A DNA stretch of 42,648 bases, from positions 1 to 42,648 of the forward strand of contig JAICYG010000002.1 in NCBI GenBank assembly GCA_025934335.1, written 5' to 3'. Source of the stretch: Thermoleophilia bacterium (lineage in GTDB: Bacteria; Actinomycetota; Thermoleophilia; Gaiellales; Gaiellaceae). Shown piece by piece: positions 19,224 to 27,592 of this stretch (position 1 is the stretch's first letter; each line of letters starts with the position of its first letter). The position numbers were made by a program, and so were the translations under genes. The notes beneath the pieces were generated by a model. It was not told where the DNA came from and did no database searches. It worked only from the letters and a program-made list of their open reading frames with translations.

Positions 19224-19715
19224 ATGCGGGCGCTCGCGCACCCGACACGGCTCGCGCTGCTCGACCACCTGCACGCGGTCGACCAGGCGACCGCGACCGA
19301 GTGCTCGGAATTCGTCGACGAGAGCCCATCGTCGTGCAGCTACCACCTGCGCGCGCTCGCGAAGTGGGGCTTCGTCGAGGAGGGAGGCGGCGGCGCCGGT
19401 CGCGAGCGGCCGTGGCGCGCGACGGCAACCCGCATCGAGTTCCCGTCCGACGGCCACGAGGCGACCGTGCTCAGAGACGAGCTCGTCGCGCGGCAGCAGC
19501 AGCGCGTGCGCGACTCGCTCCGGAACGAGCACGAGCTCCCGGCCGCATGGCGGCGGGCGGCGCAGACGTCCGCGGCGACGCTCGAGCTGACCGCGCGCGA
19601 GCTGGAGGAGCTCGGCGAGCGATTCGAGTCGCTCCTCGACGAGTTCCGCGGGCGTCAGCACCGGCGCGGCACGCGGCGGGTCGCCGTCTCGTTCGGCGCA
19701 GTCGCAGACAGATGA
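19224..19715 (+). CDS. ArsR-type winged HTH transcriptional regulator
   Basis: MRALAHPTRLALLDHLHAVDQATATECSEFVDESPSSCSYHLRALAKWGFVEE. Confidence 0.9.
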   Translation: MRALAHPTRLALLDHLHAVDQATATECSEFVDESPSSCSYHLRALAKWGFVEEGGGGAGRERPWRATATRIEFPSDGHEATVLRDELVARQQQRVRDSLRNEHELPAAWRRAAQTSAATLELTARELEELGERFESLLDEFRGRQHRRGTRRVAVSFGAVADR

Positions 19716-20932
19716 GGATGCTGCGCGACCGTCGCCTCGCCGCGCTGCTCGCGGCCGAGGTGGTCTCGTCGACCGGCACCCAGATGACGTGGGTCGCGAT
19801 CCCGTGGTTCGTACTGCGCGCGACCGGGTCGCCGCAGCGGATGACGTGGGTGATCATCGCTGAGGTCCTCCCCGTCGCGCTGCTCGGCTTCTGGGGCGGC
19901 GCGATCGCGGCACGCGTCGGGACGAGGCGCACCATGCTCGTCTGCGACCTCGCACGGGCGCCGCTTTTCGCCTCGATCCCGGCGCTGCACGCGCTCGGGC
20001 TCCTGCCGTTCCCCGCGCTGCTCGCAATCGTCGCAGCGAGCGGTGTCTTCCTGGCGCCGTACTTCTCGGTGCAGCGCTCGGTCGTACCGGAGCTCGTCGG
20101 GGAGGAGCAGACGACCGTCGCGCAGGCGACCGCGCTCTTCCAGGCGGCGAACCGACTGACGATCTTCGTCGGCCCACCGCTCGCGGGCGTGCTGATCTCG
20201 CTGATCGGAGCCTCGCCCGTCCTCTACGTCGATGCTGCGTCGTATCTTCTGTCGTTCCTGCTGCTCGCGCTCTTCGTCCACCCGCCGCAGGTCGAGACGG
20301 AGGAGCGGCCGAGCGTGCTCGCGGGCGTCCGGTTCCTCCTGCGCGACCGCCTCCTGCGCGTCTGGACGCCGGCGTTCACGCTCATCGACGTCTGCTGGAT
20401 GCTGCTGTTCGCATCGCTGCCCGTACTGGTCGTCTCGCACTACCACGCGAACCCGCGCATCCTCGGCTGGCTGTTCGGCGCCCTCGGCGGCGGTGCGCTC
20501 GTCGGCGCCTTCGTCTCGATGTGGACGGTCCGCCGCTTCGACGACCCGCTCGCCCTCGGCACCGTCGCCTTCGCGCTCCAGATCGCGTCGCTCTGGATCC
20601 TGACGGTGCCGGCGCCGTGGCCCGTGCCGTTCGCCGCGATGGCGCTCGCCGGCTTCGCGATGTCGAACGTGAACGCGCCGATCCAGACGCTGACGATGCT
20701 GCGCATGCCGAAGGAGGTGCGAACACAGGGAGTCGCCGCCTTCGGCGTCTTCCAGTGCATCGCCTCGCCGGTGGGCCTGCTGCTCGCCGGCTGGGCGCTC
20801 TCGCGCTACGACCCCCGCTCGGTGCTCGTCGTCGTGCTCGGCGCGAAGACGATCGCCGTCGTCGCGTTCGCGGCGGCCGCAATCGCAGAGCGGTCGTCGC
20901 TCCGCGCTGCGACCGTAGACTCGGCTCTGTGA
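19712..20932 (+). CDS. MFS transporter
   Basis: ATGA overlap with ArsR gene; MRMLRDRRLAALLAAEVVSSTGTQMTWVAIPWFVL..., GGAIAARVGTRRTMLVCDLARA. Confidence 0.92.
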   Translation: MRMLRDRRLAALLAAEVVSSTGTQMTWVAIPWFVLRATGSPQRMTWVIIAEVLPVALLGFWGGAIAARVGTRRTMLVCDLARAPLFASIPALHALGLLPFPALLAIVAASGVFLAPYFSVQRSVVPELVGEEQTTVAQATALFQAANRLTIFVGPPLAGVLISLIGASPVLYVDAASYLLSFLLLALFVHPPQVETEERPSVLAGVRFLLRDRLLRVWTPAFTLIDVCWMLLFASLPVLVVSHYHANPRILGWLFGALGGGALVGAFVSMWTVRRFDDPLALGTVAFALQIASLWILTVPAPWPVPFAAMALAGFAMSNVNAPIQTLTMLRMPKEVRTQGVAAFGVFQCIASPVGLLLAGWALSRYDPRSVLVVVLGAKTIAVVAFAAAAIAERSSLRAATVDSAL

Positions 20933-21648
20933 AGCGGCTCGAGGGAAGGCACGTCCTCGTCACCGGGGCGGGCAGGGGCATCGGACGCGCGATCGCCGAA
21001 CGGGTCGCCGCGGAGGGTGCACGGCTGACACTGCTCGACCGCGACGCGACCGGCCTGAATGACGTCGTCGCGGGAGCGGCGACGCGCGTCGTCGACATCC
21101 GCGATCGCGACGCCGTCCTCGCGGCGTTCACGGAGCCGCTCGACGCGCTCGTCGCGAATGCGGGCATCGGCGGCGCGAACGACCCCGGCGACGAAGACCG
21201 CTTCGACGAGATCGTCGGCACGAACCTCTACGGCACCTACTGGTGCGCCCGCGCGGCCGAGCCGCTGCTCGCCGACGGCGGCCGCATCGTCGTCACGTCG
21301 TCGATCCTCGCGCGGATCGGCGTCGCCCGCTACACCGGCTACTGCGCGTCGAAGGCGGGGCTGCTCGGGCTGGTGCGCTCGCTCGCGGCCGAGCTCGCGC
21401 CGCGGCGGATCCAGGTGAACGCGGTCTGCCCGGGCTGGGTGAACACGGACATGACGCGGCTGGGGTTGTCGCTGTGGGAGGGCCTGACCGAGGCCGAGGC
21501 GTGGGAGATCGCGAAGCAGGAGGTGCCGCTCGCGCGGATGAGCGAGCCGGAGGAGATCGCCGGCACGGTCGCCTGGCTCCTCTCGGACGACGCGCTCGGC
21601 GTCACCGGGCAGGCGATCGACCACAACAACGGCGCCTTCATGATCTAG
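20929..21648 (+). CDS. SDR family oxidoreductase
   Basis: HVLVTGAGRGIGRAIAERVA, VANAGIGG, YTGYCASKAGLLGLVRSLAAELAP, NAVCPGWVNTDMT. Confidence 0.95.
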   Translation: MKRLEGRHVLVTGAGRGIGRAIAERVAAEGARLTLLDRDATGLNDVVAGAATRVVDIRDRDAVLAAFTEPLDALVANAGIGGANDPGDEDRFDEIVGTNLYGTYWCARAAEPLLADGGRIVVTSSILARIGVARYTGYCASKAGLLGLVRSLAAELAPRRIQVNAVCPGWVNTDMTRLGLSLWEGLTEAEAWEIAKQEVPLARMSEPEEIAGTVAWLLSDDALGVTGQAIDHNNGAFMI

Positions 21649-21671
21649 ACGCTCCGTCCGACGCGGGTCCT

Positions 21672-22421
21672 ATGGTTCCGCGCATGCTCGAGCGCGACTA
21701 CCTCCGCCGCGGGACCCTGGAGTTCGTCGGGGTCTTCGCCCTCATCTTCGTCGCCGCAGGCGGCGCCGCCTATGCCCGCTCCCCGATCGACCTCGCCTTC
21801 GCGAACGGGCTCGTGATCGCCGTCATGGTCTGTGCCGCAGGCCCGATCTCGGGGGGCCACATCAACCCCGCGGTCACGCTGGGCTTTCTCGTCACGCGCC
21901 GGATCACGGCGGCGCTCGCGGTCGTCTACTTCGTCGCGCAGTTCGGCGGCGCGATCCTCGCGGCGCTGCTCCTCAAGTGGGTGCTGCCGCAGGGCGTCGA
22001 GGACGGCGCGAAGCTCGGCGTCCCCGCGCTCGGCTCCGGCATCGGCTCGGGTCAGGCGGTCGTGATCGAGGCCGTGCTCACGTTCTTCCTCGTCTGGGTC
22101 GTCTTCGCGACGGCCGTCGACCCGCGCGGCACGTTCAAGCAGATCGCCGGGCTCGCGATCGGGTTCGTGATCGCGTTCGACGTCCTGATGGCGTACGGCC
22201 TCACGGGCGGGGCGATGAACCCGGCGCGCGCCTTCGGGCCGCAGCTCGCGGGGAACCACTGGGAGCACGGCTGGATCTGGTACGTCGGCCCGTTCGCAGG
22301 CGGCGTCATCGCGGCGTCGCTGTACGAGCTGCTGTACCTGCGCCCGACGAGGCCGGGGCCCGTCGGCGCGCCCGGGTCGGGCATCGATGAGCCCCGCGTC
22401 GGCGACGCCGCAGCCTCGTAG
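21672..22421 (+). CDS. MIP/aquaporin family channel
   Basis: Two NPA-containing half-repeats: SGGHINPAVTLGFLV and GGAMNPARAFGPQL. Confidence 0.95.
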   Translation: MVPRMLERDYLRRGTLEFVGVFALIFVAAGGAAYARSPIDLAFANGLVIAVMVCAAGPISGGHINPAVTLGFLVTRRITAALAVVYFVAQFGGAILAALLLKWVLPQGVEDGAKLGVPALGSGIGSGQAVVIEAVLTFFLVWVVFATAVDPRGTFKQIAGLAIGFVIAFDVLMAYGLTGGAMNPARAFGPQLAGNHWEHGWIWYVGPFAGGVIAASLYELLYLRPTRPGPVGAPGSGIDEPRVGDAAAS

Positions 22422-22456
22422 GCGCTGCGCCCGGCCTTCCGCTAGGTTCCTCGTCG

Positions 22457-23038
22457 ATGCTCGCGGACGCCCAGTTCGTCGTCGCCGCGCTCGAGACGAG
22501 CCACAAGATCGGCCTCGCCGCCGTCGCGATCGCGTTCATTGCGTTCGCGCTCGTCTCGTCGTTCGTCCTCCCGCGCCGGAGCCCGAACTTCCCGGGGAAG
22601 CACATGGGTCTGTACGTCACGGTGTGCGTCCTCTTCTTCGTCGGAATGCTCGCGGCCGTGCTCGTGCTCGGGAAGGAGCGGTCGGAGGCAAGCGAGTCGC
22701 CGGCGCACACGGCGACGGTGAGCAAGCCGCTGCCGAGCCAGACGACCGCGGCGCCGACCACGACCGAATCAGGAGGCGCCGGTGGTGCGACGAAGGGTGA
22801 CGCGACCGCCGGCAAGGCGGTCTTCGCGAGCGCCGGTTGCAGCGGCTGCCACACGCTGAAGGCGGCGAACGCGAGCGGCAAGGTCGGCCCCGACCTCGAC
22901 CAGCTGAAGCCCGCCGAGGACACGGTCGTCCACCAGGTCGAGAACGGCGGCGGCGCGATGCCTGCCTTCAAGGGGCAGCTGTCGGCGAAGCAGATCCAGG
23001 ACGTCGCCGCGTTCGTCTACGCGTCCACCCACTCCTAG
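22457..23038 (+). CDS. Membrane-anchored c-type cytochrome
   Basis: Two N-terminal TM segments, then GDATAGKAVFASAGCSGCHTL...GGAMPAFKGQLSAKQIQDVAAFV (CXXCH plus distal Met). Confidence 0.9.
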   Translation: MLADAQFVVAALETSHKIGLAAVAIAFIAFALVSSFVLPRRSPNFPGKHMGLYVTVCVLFFVGMLAAVLVLGKERSEASESPAHTATVSKPLPSQTTAAPTTTESGGAGGATKGDATAGKAVFASAGCSGCHTLKAANASGKVGPDLDQLKPAEDTVVHQVENGGGAMPAFKGQLSAKQIQDVAAFVYASTHS

Positions 23039-23049
23039 CGCACGCGGCC

Positions 23050-23084
23050 CCGAAAAGACGAAACCCGCCCGGGGGAGGGGCGGG
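23050..23084 (-). terminator. Possible Rho-independent terminator downstream of tRNA-Ser(GCT)
   Basis: Minus strand stem CCCGCCC / GGGCGGG followed by TTTCGTCTTTTC. Confidence 0.55.
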
Positions 23085-23198
23085 AATCGCCGCAGTTCAC
23101 GTCAGTCCGCCGGACAGTGTCAGGGGGGAGCCGGCACGGGCATCCTCGTCGATCGTCTCGGCTCCGCGCATCAACCAGAAGGGTGATTTGCGCCGGAG

Positions 23199-23289
23199 CG
23201 GAGAAGGAGGGATTCGAACCCTCGAGGCAGGGATTTCCCCACCTAACGCCTTAGCAGGGCGCCGCCTTCAGCCACTCGGCCACTTCTCC
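23199..23289 (-). tRNA. tRNA-Ser (anticodon GCT)
   Basis: Minus strand GGAGAAGTGGCCGAGTGGCTGAAGGC...CTGCTAA...GGTTCGAATCCCTCCTTCTCCG; acceptor GGAGAAG/CTTCTCC, long variable arm. Confidence 0.96.
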
Positions 23290-23322
23290 GGGCGCGCGCA
23301 TCGTACCGCAGTGCCCCGGACG

Positions 23323-23350
23323 CGAAAGCCCGCGCGAAGGCGGGCTTTCG
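23323..23350 (-). terminator. Hairpin/terminator between tRNA-Ser genes
   Basis: CGAAAGCCCGC-(GCGAAG)-GCGGGCTTTCG, 11-bp perfect stem directly 3' of tRNA-Ser(GGA). Confidence 0.55.
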
Positions 23351-23356
23351 GCGAGG

Positions 23357-23445
23357 CGGAGGGAGAGGGATTTGAACCCTCGACGCACCTTTCGGCACGT
23401 ACGCGATTTCCAGTCGCGCTCCTTAGACCGCTCGGACACCCCTCC
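23357..23445 (-). tRNA. tRNA-Ser (anticodon GGA)
   Basis: Minus strand GGAGGGGTGTCCGAGCGGTCTAAGG...CTGGAAA...GGTTCAAATCCCTCTCCCTCCG. Confidence 0.96.
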
Positions 23446-23459
23446 GAGCGGAGGCCATC

Positions 23460-23912
23460 CTAGCCTTCGCCGCTTCGCGTCCCCATCGGCTCGACGGACG
23501 CGTTCGCGGGCACGTGCTGCACGGCGACGGTTCCCTCGACGTAGTGCTGCGCAGCGGGCCACGGCGCGAGCACGAGCACGAGCATCGAGTCCTCGAGCGC
23601 TCGGACCGCGTGTCGCTCGCCCGGATCGAAGGTGACGACGGAGCCGCCACCGCACTCCACCGACTCGCCGCTCGCCTCGACGGACACGCGTCCATGGTGG
23701 ACGTGCACGACCGCCCGCTCCCGGACGTGGTGCTCGCCCATCGCCTCGCCGGCGGCGAGCTCGATCACCACGACGCGGCACTCGGGCGCGCTGAAGAGCA
23801 CGCGCGGGATCTGTCCGTCGCGCCGCGGCACGCGCGGAGCATCCGACCCCGGCTCGCGCGGCGTCTGCTTCTCGGTCGACGGAGGCAGCGAGCTCAGGTC
23901 CCAGCGCTTCAC
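23460..23912 (-). CDS. Cupin domain-containing protein
   Basis: AAGEAMGEHHVRERAVVHVHHGRVSVEASGESVECGGGSVVTFDPGERHAVRALED. Confidence 0.85.
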   Translation of the reverse strand: MKRWDLSSLPPSTEKQTPREPGSDAPRVPRRDGQIPRVLFSAPECRVVVIELAAGEAMGEHHVRERAVVHVHHGRVSVEASGESVECGGGSVVTFDPGERHAVRALEDSMLVLVLAPWPAAQHYVEGTVAVQHVPANASVEPMGTRSGEG

Positions 23913-23943
23913 GGCCGGGAAGGCTAACGACTCGCACGCGCAC

Positions 23944-23974
23944 AGGTGTCTGACACCAGTGGTGTCAGACACCT
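23944..23974. repeat. 31-bp perfect inverted repeat (15-bp arms, 1-nt centre) built from two GGTGTCNGACACC palindromes
   Basis: AGGTGTCTGACACCA-G-TGGTGTCAGACACCT. Confidence 0.9.
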
Positions 23975-23983
23975 CGGACGATA

Positions 23984-24072
23984 CGGAGGGGGAGGGATTT
24001 GAACCCTCGATCCGCCTTGCGACGGATAACGGTTTTCGAGACCGCCGCATTCGACCGCTCTGCCACCCCTCC
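23984..24072 (-). tRNA. tRNA-Ser (anticodon CGA)
   Basis: Minus strand GGAGGGGTGGCAGAGCGGTCGAATGCGGCGGTCTCGAAAACCG...GGTTCAAATCCCTCCCCCTCCG. Confidence 0.96.
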
Positions 24073-24096
24073 GAGCGGGCGCAGTGTAGCCGTCGC

Positions 24097-24390
24097 TCAG
24101 TCGTGGATCCGCGCGATCACGTCCTCACGCTTGAGGACGCGGACGCGGTGCGACGAGCGCGCGAGCCGAACCTCGTAGCCGGCGTCACGCGCGAAGAGCA
24201 CCTTGTCGCCCGGCTCCAGGACGGTCACGTCGGCGCCGACCGCAGCGACGATGCCGGTCCGCACGTGCGTCGCCTCGTTGGCCGGAACGATCAGCCCGCT
24301 CGGGAGCTCCGACTCGTCGAGGGGCTCGACGATGAGGTAGTCGTCGAGCGGCTCGAGCGTGACTCCCGCGATCGGATGGCCCTCCAACAC
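24097..24390 (-). CDS. Divergent GroES-family co-chaperonin-like protein
   Basis: LEPLDDYLIVEPLDESELPSGLIVPANEATHVRTGIVAAVGADVTVLEPGDKVLFARDAGYEV. Confidence 0.8.
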   Translation of the reverse strand: MLEGHPIAGVTLEPLDDYLIVEPLDESELPSGLIVPANEATHVRTGIVAAVGADVTVLEPGDKVLFARDAGYEVRLARSSHRVRVLKREDVIARIHD

Positions 24391-24410
24391 GCCTCCACGA
24401 TACTCCTGCC

Positions 24411-25298
24411 ATCGAAGTCTCGAACCCCGACAAGGTCTACTTCCCGGCGCGCGGGCTGAGCAAGCGCGATCTCGTCGCGTACTACGCGGGCATCGCGGAC
24501 GCCGTCCTCCCCCACCTCCGGCGCCGGCCGTTCCACATGAAGCGGTACCCGAACGGCGTCGACGGCGAGTTCTTCCACCAGAAGCGGGTGCCGGCGAAGC
24601 ATCCCGACTTCGTCGACGAGGTGTTCGTGCGCTTCCCCAGCGGGCACTCGACGGTCTTCGCGATCGTCGACAACGTCGAGGCGCTCGCGTGGGTGGCGAA
24701 TCTCGGCTGCATCGAGTTGCACACGTGGGCGTCTCGCGTGCCGGAGATCGAACGGCCCGACTACCTGTTGATCGACCTCGACCCGACGACCGACGGCCAG
24801 TGGCCGTTCGTTCGCGAGATCGCGCTCGTCGTTCGCGAGGTGATGGACGAGCTCGAGCTACGGTCGTACCCGAAGACGTCCGGCTCGACGGGGCTGCACG
24901 TGCTGGCGCCGATCCGGCCCGAGCTTGCGTTCCCGGAGGTGCGGCGGTTCGCGAAGGCGCTCGCGCAGGAGGTGGAGCGTCGCATCGACGATCAGGCGGT
25001 CGCGACGACGACGTGGCGCGTCGCCGAGCGAGTCGGCGTGTTCGTCGACTACGGGCAGAACGCGCGCGACCGCACGATCGCCTCCGCCTACTCGGTGCGG
25101 CCGACTCCCGACGCGCGCGTCTCGGCGCCGCTCCGCTGGGACGAGGTGCCGGCCGTGGAGGCCGGGTCGTTCACCATCGAGACGATGCCGGCGCGGCTCG
25201 CGACCGCCGGCGACCCGATGCGCGGGATGTGGCGAAACCCGCCCTCCCTCCGCCGCCGCTTCGCGGCGTTGGGGCTCGATTCCCCATCGGATGCATAA
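24411..25298 (+). CDS. LigD-type DNA primase/polymerase domain protein (AEP family)
   Basis: IEVSNPDKVYFPARGLSKRDLVAYYAGIADAVLPHLRRRPFHMKRYPNGVDGEFFHQK..., LLIDLDPTT, KTSGSTGLHVLAPI. No canonical start codon upstream of the conserved N-terminus; 24411 is the ATC codon aligned with the usual start region. Confidence 0.85.
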   Translation: MEVSNPDKVYFPARGLSKRDLVAYYAGIADAVLPHLRRRPFHMKRYPNGVDGEFFHQKRVPAKHPDFVDEVFVRFPSGHSTVFAIVDNVEALAWVANLGCIELHTWASRVPEIERPDYLLIDLDPTTDGQWPFVREIALVVREVMDELELRSYPKTSGSTGLHVLAPIRPELAFPEVRRFAKALAQEVERRIDDQAVATTTWRVAERVGVFVDYGQNARDRTIASAYSVRPTPDARVSAPLRWDEVPAVEAGSFTIETMPARLATAGDPMRGMWRNPPSLRRRFAALGLDSPSDA

Positions 25299-25342
25299 GC
25301 GGTCCTTACATGGTTCTCAAACGGTCCTCGTATCGTGTCCCG

Positions 25343-26599
25343 ATGCGGCGTCTCGTCCTGCTCGGTGCCCTCGTGGCGGCACTGGGCCTCACCGCGGCGG
25401 CCAGCGCGTCGCCGTACGTCCGGTACGGCGTGCAGGACGACGCGTGGCTCGAGTACGGGCCGGGGACGCTCGACGACCGGCTCGACCAGCTCGAGGCGTT
25501 CGGCGTCGACATCGTGCGCGTGAACGTCAGCTGGCGGCTGACCGAGCCGCGGGCCGGCGTGTACGACTGGACGCGCACAGATGCGCTGCTCGACGGGTTG
25601 CGCTCCCGCAGGATCGCGCCGCTCGTCACGCTCTACGGGACACCGCCCTATGCGAACGGCGGCCTGCCGGAGAACTGGGCTCCGCGGTCGACGACGAGCT
25701 TCGCCGCCTTCGCGCGGCGGATCGCTGCGCGCTACCCCTACGTGCGGCTCTGGGCGATCTGGAACGAGCCCAACCAGCGGCGCTGGCTGCGGCCGACGAC
25801 TCCTGCGACCTACGTCAAGAAGCTGCTCAATCCGGCGTACGCGGCCATTCACGCCGTCAGCCCGGGCTCGCAGGTTGCGGGCGGCGTGACGGCGCCCCGC
25901 GGCTCGACGGGCGGCGTCTCCCCCGTCGACTGGATCGCGGGCATGGCGAAGGCACGGGCGCGCCTCGACGCCTATGCGCACAACCCCTACCCGCTGCGCC
26001 GCGGCGAGACGCCGACGAGCGGCGGGTGCGACCACTGCGAGACGATCACCATGGCGACCCTGCCGCGGCTGCTGACGCACGTGCAGAAGGCGTTCGGCAC
26101 GCGCACCCGGATCTGGCTGACCGAGTACGGCTACCAGACAAACCCGCCCGACCGGTACCTCGGCGTCTCCTACTCTGCGCAGGCGCGGTACCTGAGCGAG
26201 GCGTCCCTGCGGAGCTACGAGACACCGCGTGTCGACATGCTCATCCACTACCTCGTGCAGGACGAGCCGGACCCTGCGCGCTGGCAGAGCGGCGTCTACA
26301 CGGCCTCGGGGCTCCCCAAGCCCGCGCTCCAGGCGCTCCGCTTCCCGCTCGCTCAGCAGTCGCGCATCGGGCGCCGCACGACGCTGTGGGGCCAGGTTCG
26401 TCCCGGCGGCACTGCGACGTATCGGCTCCTCCGTTACGACCGGGCGAGCGGGCGCTGGGTGCGTGTGGGCAAGGACCGCCGCACGACCGCGCGTGGTTAC
26501 CTTCGCCGCGTCGTCAACGCCGCTCCCGGCACGCGCTATCGGATCTGGATCCCGGCCGAGCGCACCTACAGCGCGATCGTCACTGTCAAGTCGGCTTGA
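25343..26599 (+). CDS. Secreted glycoside hydrolase-like protein (cellulase/GH39-like TIM barrel)
   Basis: Signal peptide MRRLVLLGALVAALGLTAAASA; FGVDIVRVNVSWRLTEPRAGVYDWTRTDALLDGL; LWAIWNEPNQRRWLRP; RIWLTEYGYQTNPPD. Confidence 0.82.
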   Translation: MRRLVLLGALVAALGLTAAASASPYVRYGVQDDAWLEYGPGTLDDRLDQLEAFGVDIVRVNVSWRLTEPRAGVYDWTRTDALLDGLRSRRIAPLVTLYGTPPYANGGLPENWAPRSTTSFAAFARRIAARYPYVRLWAIWNEPNQRRWLRPTTPATYVKKLLNPAYAAIHAVSPGSQVAGGVTAPRGSTGGVSPVDWIAGMAKARARLDAYAHNPYPLRRGETPTSGGCDHCETITMATLPRLLTHVQKAFGTRTRIWLTEYGYQTNPPDRYLGVSYSAQARYLSEASLRSYETPRVDMLIHYLVQDEPDPARWQSGVYTASGLPKPALQALRFPLAQQSRIGRRTTLWGQVRPGGTATYRLLRYDRASGRWVRVGKDRRTTARGYLRRVVNAAPGTRYRIWIPAERTYSAIVTVKSA

Positions 26600-26602
26600 C
26601 AG
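26583..26602. promoter_or_regulatory. Operator-like inverted repeat 1: CTGTCAAG-TCGG-CTTGACAG
   Basis: Perfect 8-bp arms; one of two copies upstream of the XRE gene. Confidence 0.75.
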
Positions 26603-26608
26603 CAACCT

Positions 26609-26630
26609 CCTGTCAAGCTAACTTGACAGG
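26609..26630. promoter_or_regulatory. Operator-like inverted repeat 2: CCTGTCAAG-CTAA-CTTGACAGG
   Basis: Perfect 9-bp arms, ending 2 nt before the XRE start codon. Confidence 0.75.
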
Positions 26631-26632
26631 AG

Positions 26633-26827
26633 ATGCGAAACGACATCCGCGTGCTGCGAGAACGGCGAGCGCTGTCGCAGGGCGAGCTCGCGAAGTCGGT
26701 GGGCGTCTCCCGCCAGACGATCAACTCGATCGAAACCGGGAAGTACGTGCCGTCACTTCCGCTCGCATTGCAGCTCGCGTCGTTCTTCGGCACCGCAGTG
26801 GAGGAGATGTTCCATGCAGATGACTAG
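26633..26827 (+). CDS. Small XRE/Cro-type HTH regulator
   Basis: MRNDIRVLRERRALSQGELAKSVGVSRQTINSIETGKYVPSLPLALQLASFFGTAVEEMF. Confidence 0.92.
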   Translation: MRNDIRVLRERRALSQGELAKSVGVSRQTINSIETGKYVPSLPLALQLASFFGTAVEEMFHADD

Positions 26828-27197
26828 GTCGAAGTGGTTCCTGCCCGCGTTCGCGGTGGCGCTCGGGGCGGCGATGTTCGCGGCGGAGCTCGCCGGCGGC
26901 AGCCTTGCCGGCGCACTGGGAACCTTCGGTGTCATGCTCGCCTTCGCGCTCCTCGTCCTCCTCGGCGGGCGCAGCGAGACGGTCCGCGGCCTGCGCGGCG
27001 ACGGGCGCGACGAGCGCTTCCGGCAGCTCGACGTCAACGCCACGGCTTTCGCCGGCCTCGCGGTGATCGTGGCGATCATCGTCGCGTTCCTCGTCGAGGT
27101 GGCGCGCGGCCACGATGGTCAGCCGTACAGCTGGCTCGGCGCCGTCGGCGGTCTCGCCTACATCGCCGCGGTGGTGGTGCTCCGCCTGCGCGGCTGA
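26814..27197 (+). CDS. DUF2178-like small integral membrane protein
   Basis: Four hydrophobic segments; overlaps and follows the XRE gene, the common arrangement for this pair. Confidence 0.75.
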   Translation: MQMTRSKWFLPAFAVALGAAMFAAELAGGSLAGALGTFGVMLAFALLVLLGGRSETVRGLRGDGRDERFRQLDVNATAFAGLAVIVAIIVAFLVEVARGHDGQPYSWLGAVGGLAYIAAVVVLRLRG

Positions 27198-27358
27198 GCC
27201 GGCACGGTCCCGGCACGAACCTGTGCGCGATTCGTGATGGTGGCAGCCGTCGTACAGTGCGCGCTACACCCCGGCCACGGGCGACGAGGGCACGGTGGGA
27301 GTGGCCACGGCGGATTCGGAGACTTGCGCGCGCGCAGCGGCTGCTCGAAGCTGCCACC

Positions 27359-27592
27359 GTGCAGATGCTGTACGGCGGGCCGGTGCGGGTCTACGAGCTC
27401 TCGATGCTCCGGAGCTTCCGCATGCGCGCGGGCCTGTCGCAGCAGGAGCTCGCGGACGCCGTCAGCGCCTCCCGCACCACCGTCTCGAGGCTCGAGCTCG
27501 GGCGCGCCATCCCCTCCGTCACGCTCGCACTCGCCCTCGCGCGGTCACTCGGGGTCACCGTCGAGGAGCTCTTCGCCCCGGACCTGTGCTAG
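27359..27592 (+). CDS. Second small XRE-type HTH regulator
   Basis: MLRSFRMRAGLSQQELADAVSASRTTVSRLELGRAIPSVTLALALARSLGVTVEELF; GTG start likely. Confidence 0.85.
   Translation: MQMLYGGPVRVYELSMLRSFRMRAGLSQQELADAVSASRTTVSRLELGRAIPSVTLALALARSLGVTVEELFAPDLC

Noticed and set aside
23199-24072. Possibility that one of the clustered tRNAs is tRNA-Sec
   Set aside because: All have Ser anticodons (GCT, GGA, CGA) and ordinary tRNA-Ser lengths (89-91 nt); tRNA-Ser(TGA) at 39823-39909 is 87 nt. None has anticodon TCA.
24359-26599. 746-aa ORF beginning inside the groES/LigD region
   Set aside because: Only the part from 25343 (signal peptide onwards) is the glycoside hydrolase; the upstream part is out of frame with the conserved LigD polymerase.
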